A DNA stretch of 39,060 nucleotides, from the NCBI GenBank assembly GCA_029865125.1, contig JAOUHN010000005.1, forward strand, positions 1 to 39,060. The letters are read 5' to 3'. The notes below the pieces were generated by a model, which did not search any database, was not told the DNA's origin, and saw nothing but the letters and a program-made list of their open reading frames with translations. Shown piece by piece: positions 1 to 8,503 of this stretch. The number at the start of each line of letters is the position of its first letter. The first letter of the stretch is position 1. The position numbers and the translations under genes are program-made. The DNA is from Candidatus Moraniibacteriota bacterium. Its GTDB lineage: Bacteria; Patescibacteriota; Minisyncoccia; Moranbacterales; UBA9337.

Positions 1-236
1 CTCGTACATCTCCCTCCGGGAGACACTTTCTTTGCGGAGAGAACAGGATTCGAACCTGCGTAGAGTTGCCCCTAATCTCCCTCCGGGAGACGCCTTGATG
101 CGGTAAGACTGGGATTCGAACCCAGGGTACGATTACTCGTACATCTCCCTTCGGGAGACACTTTCTTTGCGGAGAGAACAGGATTCGAACCTGCGTAGAG
201 TTGCCCCTAATCTCCCTCCGGGAGACACTTTCTTTG
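1..236 (-). repeat. Tandem array of tRNA-Ser 3' fragments alternating with a 15-nt palindrome (TCTCCC-TCC/TTC-GGGAGA)
   Basis: Palindromes at 9-23, 76-90, 144-158 and 211-225 (spacing 67, 68, 67). Intervals alternate between fragment A (gcggagagaacaggattcgaacctgcg...) and fragment B (gcggtaagactgggattcgaacccag...), each holding a T-arm and 3' acceptor strand but no 5' half. Confidence 0.85.
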
Positions 237-323
237 CGGAGAGAACAGGATTCGAACCTGCGTAAGGTTTTACCCCTAACACGCTTTCCAAGCGTGCGCC
301 TTCAACCACTCGGCCACCTCTCC
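237..323 (-). tRNA. tRNA-Ser(GGA)
   Basis: Minus strand ggagaggtggccgagtggttgaaggcgcacgcttggaaagcgtg...ggttcgaatcctgttctctccg; long variable arm, anticodon GGA, paired acceptor stem. Confidence 0.93.
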
Positions 324-327
324 ATTA

Positions 328-573
328 TTAACTTTTCAATCTTTTTAATAAAACCTCTTTTTGTTGACTATTTTTCTTCAATTCATTTTCTCTTTTGCGC
401 GCCATGCTATAAGTCTGATATGCTTCATAGTAAACTAAATCTAAAGGCCTATGGGGTTTTGTTGACATTACTCTTCCCTGTAAATGCCTTTCAAATCTTT
501 CCCGCAAATCCTTAGTAGACCCAACATAAAACCAGTTTTTATTTTTACTTTTTAATACATACACATAAAACAT
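328..573 (-). CDS. GIY-YIG endonuclease family protein
   Basis: MFYVYVLKSKNKNWFYVGSTKDLRERFERH... ; GIY-YIG-like N-terminal motif. The internal Met at 573 is a likelier start than 618. Confidence 0.88.
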   Translation of the reverse strand: MFYVYVLKSKNKNWFYVGSTKDLRERFERHLQGRVMSTKPHRPLDLVYYEAYQTYSMARKRENELKKNSQQKEVLLKRLKS

Positions 574-720
574 ATCAAATAACTTTAAATAAATTCCCTT
601 CTCCCTTCGAGAGATCACCCTTCCATTATTATTCAGTTTTCCAACCTATCTATACTTACACAAAACTCGCTACTTTTCAAGATCTTTCCACTTCAGTGCA
701 TAATTCAATAATACCTCGGG

Positions 721-793
721 ATTCCGGATAAGTTAATTTCTAAGGGCTCTCCGCCTGCTGGCGGATCACCCAAAAAATTATACTTTCCGGAAT
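721..793. repeat. Imperfect palindromic (MITE/REP-like) intergenic element
   Basis: attccggataagttaattt (721-739) is nearly the reverse complement of aaattatactttccggaat (775-793); inner hairpin CCGCC-TGCT-GGCGG at 751-764. Confidence 0.7.
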
Positions 794-811
794 GACAGGA
801 GGTGAGATGTC

Positions 812-833
812 AAAAGGCGCTCTGTCGAGCGCC
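812..833 (-). terminator. Rho-independent terminator-like hairpin downstream of pyk
   Basis: GGCGCT-CTGTCG-AGCGCC followed on the minus strand by TTTT. Confidence 0.6.
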
Positions 834-880
834 AAGAATTTACTCCCTACACTTTAACTTTACAGGCTTTTAACTTCCAG

Positions 881-2353
881 CTACTTAATTTCCCGAATTC
901 CCACCAATCTCATCTTCTCCCCGCAAGGAACTCGACCAAGAATCACAACAACCTTGTCACCTTTTTTGAGTTTTTTGTCTTTCTTTGTTTCAGCCAAAAG
1001 CTTATCAATCAAAACCTCAAGATTTTCTTCTTTAAAATAATATGAATCCACACCCCAAACAATAGACATTTGATGATGGGTTTTTTGATTGTTTGTTGCC
1101 ACAAAAATTTCCTGATCAGGTCTGAAATGAGAAATTAATCTTGCAGTGAAACCACTCACACTAATCATTGCAATAGCCTTGGTGTCAAAACTTTTTGCTA
1201 ATTCATAAGCACTTTTAATAATGATCGCGTAATCACTTTCAATGTTAGTTTGCATCACCTTATATATATCATCATATGGAGATTCTTCTGTGCTGTGAAT
1301 GATGCTACTCATGATCCCTACTGTTTCAACTGGATATTTTCCATTTGCAGTTTCTCCGCTAAGCATCACGGCATCAGAATGATCAATAACCGCATTGGAA
1401 ACGTCACTAATTTCAGCTCTTGTTGGGCGAGGATGATCAATCATACTATTGAGCATTTCAGTAGCCATAATCACTGGAGTTGCTTTTCTAAGACTACTTG
1501 CAACAATTTTCTTTTGATATACTGCCAGATGAGCTGGGCTTGTTTCTGTTGCCAAGTCTCCTCTAGCCACCATGACCACATCAGTTTCGTCAATAATTTC
1601 TTCTAGATTTTCAATTGCTTCTGCTCTTTCAATTTTTGAAACGATATGAGGAAGATCCTGATCTCTTCCTAATTCTTTTTTGATCATATTCCGAAGCCTC
1701 GCAATATCATTACCTGATTTCACGAAAGAAAGTGCAATAAAATCAACCTCATTTTTCAAAAGAAATTTCAAATCTTTTTTGTCTTTCTCGGTAATCACAT
1801 CAATAGACAAATCAGCAGCAGGAATATTCACTCCTTTGTGATTTTTGATTATTCCACCATCAATAACTTTGGTTCGCAAAAGTTTCTTTTCTTTTTTGAT
1901 AACTCTCAAGCGAATGATTCCATCTTCAATGAGAATTTCATGTCCTTCTTTCAATTCTTTAATAATCCCAGGATAATCCAAAAAAAACATTTCTGATGAA
2001 AAATCGTCAATATTTTTTCGAAAAGAAACATCACTCACCAAAATTTCTTTTCCTCTTCTGGCGTCTATGTCACTTCCAGTACTAACCCTGATTCGAGGAC
2101 CTTGAAGATCTCCCATGATTCCAACATTAGTGCCAAGTTCCTCAGAAACACTTCTCACATTATCAATTACTTTTTGATGCCAAGAGTGATCATTATGCGA
2201 AAAATTAAGACGTGCAACATTAAGTCCGCTCTTAATCATTTCTTTGAGTTTTTCCTTGCTCTCTGAAGGAGGTCCGATTGTGGCTACTATCTTTGTTTTC
2301 TTATTTCCTGCCTTTATTTTACTTAAATGTAACATTTTTTTATTTTTTATCAT
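881..2353 (-). CDS. pyk: Pyruvate kinase
   Basis: KTKIVATIGPPSESKEKLKEMIKSGLNVARLNFSH, MVARGDLA, PVIMATEMLNSMI, RPTRAEISDVSNAV, SGETANGKYP. Confidence 0.97.
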   Translation of the reverse strand: MIKNKKMLHLSKIKAGNKKTKIVATIGPPSESKEKLKEMIKSGLNVARLNFSHNDHSWHQKVIDNVRSVSEELGTNVGIMGDLQGPRIRVSTGSDIDARRGKEILVSDVSFRKNIDDFSSEMFFLDYPGIIKELKEGHEILIEDGIIRLRVIKKEKKLLRTKVIDGGIIKNHKGVNIPAADLSIDVITEKDKKDLKFLLKNEVDFIALSFVKSGNDIARLRNMIKKELGRDQDLPHIVSKIERAEAIENLEEIIDETDVVMVARGDLATETSPAHLAVYQKKIVASSLRKATPVIMATEMLNSMIDHPRPTRAEISDVSNAVIDHSDAVMLSGETANGKYPVETVGIMSSIIHSTEESPYDDIYKVMQTNIESDYAIIIKSAYELAKSFDTKAIAMISVSGFTARLISHFRPDQEIFVATNNQKTHHQMSIVWGVDSYYFKEENLEVLIDKLLAETKKDKKLKKGDKVVVILGRVPCGEKMRLVGIREIK

Positions 2354-2461
2354 TTAAAATCCAGAGACAAAACCAACACTCAAAAACCACTTGTGCCTCT
2401 GATTATAATTATAAACTAAAACAGGCAAAACAAAAAGCTTACCTGTCTTTATCTTAATAAT

Positions 2462-2881
2462 CTATTTCAAAATTTGAATTCCTCCAATAAGTGGCATTTC
2501 TTTCATTTCTCCTTGTGCAGCATGAATTATTCCCAAAATCATAAATACAATCAAAATTGTGATTCCTATTGGACCCAGCAAAAACCATCCAATAAATGGA
2601 AATGAAGCAACAATGTTAACAACAATCCACGCAATCAAAAGTACCAAATGTTGATTAGCGTGAAACTTCGCAAAAGGATCATTTTTTGCATCAGTCAAAA
2701 GTGGCACAAAAAACAAAACTGGCAAAAGATATCCGAGAATTGCCAATGCCTTGTGTTCATCGGTGCTTTTTGAACCACCCTCAATGCTTTGTGATGGTGT
2801 TTCTGATTGTTGCTCCTTCGGAGCTTCATCCTGAGATTGATTAGATTGCTGTTCTTGATTCTCGTTTTTTTGCTCTTCCAT
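2462..2881 (-). CDS. DUF4870-like membrane protein with Gln-rich N-terminus
   Basis: ALAILGYLLPVLFFVPLL...FAKFHANQHLVLLI...; hydrophobic segments typical of DUF4870. Confidence 0.75.
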   Translation of the reverse strand: MEEQKNENQEQQSNQSQDEAPKEQQSETPSQSIEGGSKSTDEHKALAILGYLLPVLFFVPLLTDAKNDPFAKFHANQHLVLLIAWIVVNIVASFPFIGWFLLGPIGITILIVFMILGIIHAAQGEMKEMPLIGGIQILK

Positions 2882-2972
2882 ATTTTTTAATTTTTTTTAA
2901 GCTAATTAATTTAAAAAGTTTTATTTTATAATTAAATTCTAGCACTGCCTTTATGAGTTGCCAAATTCACAA

Positions 2973-3401
2973 CTATTCAATACTCTCAATTTCTTCTAGA
3001 ATTTCATCGGGAATGGGATTGTTTTTTGGACTCACTCCGGGATATTTCCAGGCACTGATAATTTTGATCTGCTTACTATTAGCTAGGTTTAGAAAATTTG
3101 GATTCAAATTCTGTATCCCTAAGCTTTCAAGCCTCTTTTGACTTTCAACTTTCGACCTTCGACTTAATTTATACATCACCCAAATCTCACTTTTCCATGT
3201 TAATTCACCTTTTTCATTTCTTCGAGTTGAAACAGGCTGCATGACAGCCACGGTGCTTTTGACAATTCCACTTTCAGTTCGTTTTGGTGCACGAATCACT
3301 CTTGTCACTCTTTGCCCACTAAGTCCATATTGTCGCATTTTGATAATACTATGTTTTGTCCAATAATATTTCTCAGTATTTTTCGGAATTTTAAATTGCA
3401 T
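2973..3401 (-). CDS. Hypothetical protein, possibly DUF4258-like
   Basis: 142-aa ORF; KYYWTKHSIIKMRQYGLSGQRVTRVIRAPKRTESG; weak resemblance only. Confidence 0.6.
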   Translation of the reverse strand: MQFKIPKNTEKYYWTKHSIIKMRQYGLSGQRVTRVIRAPKRTESGIVKSTVAVMQPVSTRRNEKGELTWKSEIWVMYKLSRRSKVESQKRLESLGIQNLNPNFLNLANSKQIKIISAWKYPGVSPKNNPIPDEILEEIESIE

Positions 3402-3418
3402 ACAATAATTTCAATAAA

Positions 3419-3697
3419 TCATTTTCTTTCTTCTGGTCTTCGAATCATACTAATCTCATGAACAAGTTTAGCTTTTTCATTTGCAGTTGGCTGAAGCTTC
3501 CTGTCTTCTATATATTCCTCAAGTATTTCTAAATCACTAATCCACACATCTTCAGGAAGGTCAGCTAATTCGAATTCAATAACCTCTCTAAATCCAGTTT
3601 TTCCACCAAAATAATATTTAATCAGTTCTTCGGTGCTTCTCTCCTCCTTCTCGTTTTTAATATTTTCACTAATAACTCCTGAAATCTCTTTCATCAT
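3419..3697 (-). CDS. Hypothetical acidic protein
   Basis: ORF 3419-3733; starting at the internal Met (MKEISGV... or MMKEI) removes the overlap with htpX. Confidence 0.6.
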   Translation of the reverse strand: MMKEISGVISENIKNEKEERSTEELIKYYFGGKTGFREVIEFELADLPEDVWISDLEILEEYIEDRKLQPTANEKAKLVHEISMIRRPEERK

Positions 3698-3701
3698 AAA
3701 A

Positions 3702-4595
3702 TTATCCAACTTCCATTCCTCGAAGATTTGCAACTCGCTCTTCTATGGCTGGATGTGTCATGAAAAACTTAGAAACCTTTTTTCCCTTGAAGGGATTTGA
3801 GATGTATAGATGCGCTGTGGCGCGGTTTGCTGCCTCAAGTGGCTCTGGGTCAGCTGCAATCTTTTCCAGCGCCCTTGCGAGTCCCTCTGGATGTCTTGTG
3901 AGAAGCGCTCCATCAGCATCTGCCAAAAACTCTCTTTTTCTTGAAATTGCAAATTGCATGAGCATCGCAGCAATTGGGGCCAAAATTGAAAGCACAACTG
4001 CACCGATTATCATGATGAGTTGCAATTGCCCTCCTCCATTATCATTGTCTCTCTTTGAAAAAAACGCCCAGTGCCGAAACCAATCTGCAAGAAGTGTTAC
4101 AAATCCAACCAAGACAACAATTACAGTTGAAAGTAAAATATCCCTATTCCCGATATGAGAAAGCTCATGAGCAATTACTCCTTCAAGCTCTGCTTTTTCA
4201 AGTTTTTTCAAAATTCCAGTCGTGAAGCAAATCACTCCGTGTTCTGGATCACGTCCAGTTGCAAAAGCGTTCGGCGCGCTGTCTTCAATAATATAAATTT
4301 TTGGCAAAGGAAGTCCTGCAGTAATACACAGATTTTCAACAAGATGATACAATTCTCTGGCATTTTCATGAGTCACTTCTTTTGCACCACTCATTGCAAG
4401 AACAATTTTATCACTCCACCAATATGACCCAAAACTCATCACGATTGAGAAAATTACAGCACCATACAAAATTGTGCTATTTCCCATTGCACCTGCAAAA
4501 ACATATCCCACAAAAATAACAAAGATTAAAAATCCCGTAATATACACCCAGGTCAATTTTATGTTTCTATCTGAATGCGTATAAAGTGTCGCCAT
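3702..4595 (-). CDS. htpX: M48 family zinc metalloprotease HtpX
   Basis: HEXXH in GVIAHELSHIGNRD; transmembrane segments; SRKREFLADADGALLT; MTHPAIEERVANLR. Confidence 0.95.
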   Translation of the reverse strand: MATLYTHSDRNIKLTWVYITGFLIFVIFVGYVFAGAMGNSTILYGAVIFSIVMSFGSYWWSDKIVLAMSGAKEVTHENARELYHLVENLCITAGLPLPKIYIIEDSAPNAFATGRDPEHGVICFTTGILKKLEKAELEGVIAHELSHIGNRDILLSTVIVVLVGFVTLLADWFRHWAFFSKRDNDNGGGQLQLIMIIGAVVLSILAPIAAMLMQFAISRKREFLADADGALLTRHPEGLARALEKIAADPEPLEAANRATAHLYISNPFKGKKVSKFFMTHPAIEERVANLRGMEVG

Positions 4596-4639
4596 AATTG
4601 TGCCAAATTTATCTACCTGTTACTCAACCAAATTTACCG

Positions 4640-4725
4640 TGTCATCCTGAACTTGTTTCAGGATCCCCGCATTTTAGCACACGCCTGGTTATATTTTGGG
4701 ATTCTGAATCAAGTTCAGAATGACA
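4640..4725. repeat. Inverted pair of REP-like palindromes
   Basis: tgtcatcctgaacttgtttcaggatccc at 4640 and the inverse copy gggattctgaatcaagttcagaatgaca at 4698-4725. Confidence 0.75.
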
Positions 4726-4758
4726 AAAAGACAGTTGGTAATTATTTAAAAAATAATA

Positions 4759-5322
4759 TTAGAATTCAACCTTAACATTTTCTCTTTCTTTCTCATCTTC
4801 AATTTCAAAGAATTCTCTCTTTGTGAATTTCAACATCCCCGCAATAACATTGTTTGGGAAAAGCTCAATTTTAGTATTGAAGTCTCTCACATTTCCATTG
4901 TAGAATCTTCTTGAAGCCTGAATTTTGTCTTCAGTATCAGTCAATTCTCTTTGAAGTTCCAAAAAATTTTGATTCGCTTTCAAATCAGGATAATTTTCAG
5001 AAAGAGCAAAAATTGATTTCAGTGTTGATGAAAGTGTATTCTCAGCTTCAGCTTGTGCTTTTGCATCTCCTGAGTCTTGCGCAACCATTGCAGCATTTCT
5101 TGCCTCCACAACGGCTTCCAAGGTTTTGCTTTCATGAGCAGCATATCCCTTGACGGTTTCAATCAAATTCGGAATCAGATCATATCTTCTCTTGAGTTGA
5201 ACATCAATATCACTCCATGCTTCATCCACTCTGTTTTTGAGTCGAATGAGTCCATTGTATACAACAACAACCCATAAAACTACTACAACCAAGACAACTA
5301 ACAAAATAATTCCTATAGACAT
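4759..5322 (-). CDS. lemA: LemA family protein
   Basis: YNGLIRLKNRVDEAWSDIDVQLKRRYDLIPNLIETVKGYAAHE; NVRDFNTKIELFPNNVIA. Confidence 0.96.
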   Translation of the reverse strand: MSIGIILLVVLVVVVLWVVVVYNGLIRLKNRVDEAWSDIDVQLKRRYDLIPNLIETVKGYAAHESKTLEAVVEARNAAMVAQDSGDAKAQAEAENTLSSTLKSIFALSENYPDLKANQNFLELQRELTDTEDKIQASRRFYNGNVRDFNTKIELFPNNVIAGMLKFTKREFFEIEDEKERENVKVEF

Positions 5323-5349
5323 ACTTTTTTTATTTTACTTATTATTTTT

Positions 5350-6588
5350 TTAATTATTTATTATTTTTTTTATCAACTCTTTGATGCTCATCACTTCACC
5401 ATCATCTCCATCTCTTCTCTTCACCTCCACTCCACCATTTTCAAGTGATTTTTTGCTCACAACAACTCTCCATGGAATTCCAATTAAATCACTGTCAGCA
5501 AACTTTTCTCCAGGCCTTGTGTCTCTGTCATCAAAAAGAACCTCGATTCCAGCTTTCTCAAGTTCATTATATACCTTTTCAGCTTCCTTGTCTTCATTTA
5601 AACTCAATAGATGCACTTGAAAAGGTGCCACTGATTCAGGCCATACAATTCCCTTTTCATCTGACAATGTCTCCACAATAGTCCCCATCACTCTTCCTGG
5701 TCCAATTCCATAACAACCCATAATCACAAATTGCTTTTCTCCTTTCTCATCATTATATGTCAGACCTAATGCCTCAGAAAATCTAGTCCCCAAAGAAAAA
5801 ATATTTCCAACCTCTATAGATTTACCTTCTTTTAATTTGGAATTTCCACACTCAGGACACTTGTTTTGCTCTTTAATTATTTCTTCATTAACAGCTATAG
5901 AACATTTTTCGCAGATATAAATTTTGTCTTCGCCTGCATCTGAAATCGTTTGAAATTCATGAGAATATTTCGAAAAACTCCCACCTGAGGCAAACGTCTT
6001 GAAAGTTTTGTCTCCAACTCCAACAGTGTTAAATATTTTCATGTAAGCCTCTCCTGCTTTTTGATAGAATTCATCATGTTCTTTTTCATCCCTAGAAAAA
6101 GAATACAAATCCTTCATCATAAATTCTCTTCCTCTCATAATCCCACTCTTTGCTCTTGCCTCGTTTCTGAATTTAGTTTGAATTTGATATGCAGAAAATG
6201 GAAGATCCTTGTATGACGAAATGTAGTTCGTCATTATTCTTGTGATTGGCTCTTCATGGGTGAATCCAAGTCCAAGTTCAGTTCCGTTTTTTAGAGATGT
6301 TTTGAACCAATTATCAATCACATCATCGCTCCAACGACTTGTTTTCTCCCAAATATTCTTATCTTGAAGTGCTGTCATGAAAATCTCTTGTCCTCCAATT
6401 GCATTCATTTCCTTTCGGATAATGCTATTAATCTTATCCAAGACTCTGAGTCCCAGTGGCAAAAAAGAATACACTCCTGCCATTTCTTTGTGCACAAATC
6501 CAGCCCGAATCAAAAGTTGGGCATTCTTTGACACCTCATCTCTTGGAGCTTCTTTTCTTGTTTTAGTAAAAAGTTGTGATTGTTTCAT
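5350..6588 (-). CDS. proS: Prolyl-tRNA synthetase lacking the INS editing domain
   Basis: MKQSQLFTKTRKEAPRDEVSKNAQLLIRAGFVHKEMAGVYSFLPLG; MRGREFMMKDLYSF; MGCYGIGPGRVMG. ORF opens at 6648; likely start at 6588. Confidence 0.94.
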   Translation of the reverse strand: MKQSQLFTKTRKEAPRDEVSKNAQLLIRAGFVHKEMAGVYSFLPLGLRVLDKINSIIRKEMNAIGGQEIFMTALQDKNIWEKTSRWSDDVIDNWFKTSLKNGTELGLGFTHEEPITRIMTNYISSYKDLPFSAYQIQTKFRNEARAKSGIMRGREFMMKDLYSFSRDEKEHDEFYQKAGEAYMKIFNTVGVGDKTFKTFASGGSFSKYSHEFQTISDAGEDKIYICEKCSIAVNEEIIKEQNKCPECGNSKLKEGKSIEVGNIFSLGTRFSEALGLTYNDEKGEKQFVIMGCYGIGPGRVMGTIVETLSDEKGIVWPESVAPFQVHLLSLNEDKEAEKVYNELEKAGIEVLFDDRDTRPGEKFADSDLIGIPWRVVVSKKSLENGGVEVKRRDGDDGEVMSIKELIKKIINN

Positions 6589-6709
6589 AGTTATTTTATC
6601 TTGTATTATTTTTCTTAATTTCTGTCTCTTATCATTTTGAAAAAACATAAACTAACCCCCAAGGGGGAATTCAAATCTTTTGAAAATAATACATGATTCA
6701 AACATAAAC

Positions 6710-7873
6710 TTAAAATATTCCTATTATCTTTCCAAAAATATCAAATCGCATGAAATCACGAAGAGTGACCACGATCATAATTCCAATCAAAAGGAAGAAT
6801 CCAACGGTGTGACTGAAATTTTCAAATTTTTGACTAATCGGAGAACCTTTGATTTTTTCAATCATGATGAACAAAATTCTTCCTCCATCCAATGCAGGAA
6901 TTGGAAGAGCGTTGATGATTCCAAGATTGATGCTCAAAACAGCAGCAAAACGCAAAAGATACGCCATTCCCAATTCAGTCACTTGTTTTGTGAGAACAGC
7001 GATTCCAACTGGTCCTGCAACATCGTCCATTCCAACCCTAGAACCGAAAACAATCCCTTTGATCAAAATAACGAATGCTTTGAAAACCATGAACCCAAGC
7101 ATCACTGTGGCCAGCAAACCTTGCCATACGGATTCGATGAAAGAATATTTCTTGATTGCTGTTCTTGCTAAAGACACTCCCAGTGGACCTTGATCCTCTG
7201 GATAGTCATCTCTAATGAACCCCTTTGTGTTGATGTCCTGATTTCCTCTCTTCACCTTCAAAGCGATCTCTTGTCCTTGATTAGCCTTTGTGAATTCTTG
7301 AACATCAGAAACATATCTGAAAACCTGACATTTGTGCGTGCTCATTCCACATCCTCCAAGGATTTCATCACCAACCTTGATTCCCATTTCTTCAGCTGGA
7401 GTCCCTGCAATCACACCTGAAATTTGAACTTTTGAATTTGATACCACTTCACTGTCATCAATAGCTTCTGGCATTCCAATGAAAAAAACAATGGAAAGCA
7501 AAAACCATCCCAAAACAAAATTCATAATCACACCAGCAGCCAACACTTTAACTCTAACCCAGGCTGGTTTCGAAGCAAAGCTGTCTGGTGATTTTTTCTC
7601 TTCTCCACCCTCTCCCTTGATTTTGACAAATCCACCCAAAGGAATCCAATTCACAGAATAAACTGTGTTTTTTGACTTAATGTCCTTATTGCCCCACACA
7701 AACTTAGTTTTTCCGGTTTTCGGGTTCTTCCAAAAACCAAAGATTCTTGGAGGAAATCCAAATCCAAACTCATCCGCCTTAATTCCATTTCGAATTGCAA
7801 TCAAGAAATGGCCCATTTCATGAACAAAAACCAAAACACCTAAAACAATAATAAATACAATAATTGTGATCAT
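6710..7873 (-). CDS. rseP: RseP-like site-2 zinc protease with PDZ domain
   Basis: VFVHEMGHFLIA (HEXXH), PDZ segment, INALPIPALDGGRILF. Confidence 0.93.
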   Translation of the reverse strand: MITIIVFIIVLGVLVFVHEMGHFLIAIRNGIKADEFGFGFPPRIFGFWKNPKTGKTKFVWGNKDIKSKNTVYSVNWIPLGGFVKIKGEGGEEKKSPDSFASKPAWVRVKVLAAGVIMNFVLGWFLLSIVFFIGMPEAIDDSEVVSNSKVQISGVIAGTPAEEMGIKVGDEILGGCGMSTHKCQVFRYVSDVQEFTKANQGQEIALKVKRGNQDINTKGFIRDDYPEDQGPLGVSLARTAIKKYSFIESVWQGLLATVMLGFMVFKAFVILIKGIVFGSRVGMDDVAGPVGIAVLTKQVTELGMAYLLRFAAVLSINLGIINALPIPALDGGRILFIMIEKIKGSPISQKFENFSHTVGFFLLIGIMIVVTLRDFMRFDIFGKIIGIF

Positions 7874-7917
7874 AAACTAATTTGATGTGCGCCCATAACA
7901 CTGTTAACTACTTAGGA

Positions 7918-8475
7918 TTAAACTTTCATTATTTCTTTTTCTTTGCTCTCTCTCACTTCTTCAATTTTTTTATTATAATCATTAATCATTTCCTGTAGCC
8001 GTTCTTTTCCAATAAACTTCTCGTCCTCTGCTATTTTTCCTTCTTTTTCCATTTTGTTAATTTCTTGCCCAGCCTCTTCTCGAATATTTCTCACAGCAAT
8101 TCTTGCTTCTTCAGCTTTACTATTCAAAAACTTAACTATTTCAACTCTTCTCTCCTCATTCAAAGGAGGAATTCCAATTCTGATCACTTTTCCATCATTA
8201 TTAGGATTAGCATTTAAGTCAGATAACTTAATTGCTGCTTCAATATTCGCCAAACTATCAGTATCCCATGGTTGAATCAAAACTAATCTTGCCTCTGGAA
8301 CAGTGACACTAGCAACTTGTTTCAATGGAGTTTTGTTTCCATAATAATCTACCATAAGATTTTCAAAAACCTCTGGATTTGCTCTTCCTGTTCTAATCTT
8401 CTTTGCTTCTTCCTTGAAATGATTAAGTGCTACTTCTAACTCTTTCTTTTTTTCTTCAATAATTTCCTTATACAT
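7918..8475 (-). CDS. frr: Ribosome recycling factor
   Basis: KKIRTGRANPEVFENLMVDYYG; IPPLNEERRVEIVK. Confidence 0.97.
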   Translation of the reverse strand: MYKEIIEEKKKELEVALNHFKEEAKKIRTGRANPEVFENLMVDYYGNKTPLKQVASVTVPEARLVLIQPWDTDSLANIEAAIKLSDLNANPNNDGKVIRIGIPPLNEERRVEIVKFLNSKAEEARIAVRNIREEAGQEINKMEKEGKIAEDEKFIGKERLQEMINDYNKKIEEVRESKEKEIMKV

Positions 8476-8503
8476 GTTTTTATTTAAAAAAATTAAATAT
8501 TAT

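Noticed and set aside
1-236. CRISPR array
   Set aside because: The regular palindromic repeats resemble one, but the repeats are only 15-17 nt and the 'spacers' are two alternating tRNA fragments rather than unique sequences; no cas genes are seen.
201-515. Plus-strand ORF 104 aa
   Set aside because: Antisense to the tRNA-Ser fragments, tRNA-Ser and the GIY-YIG gene; REQDSNLR-type peptides are typical false ORFs over tRNA genes.
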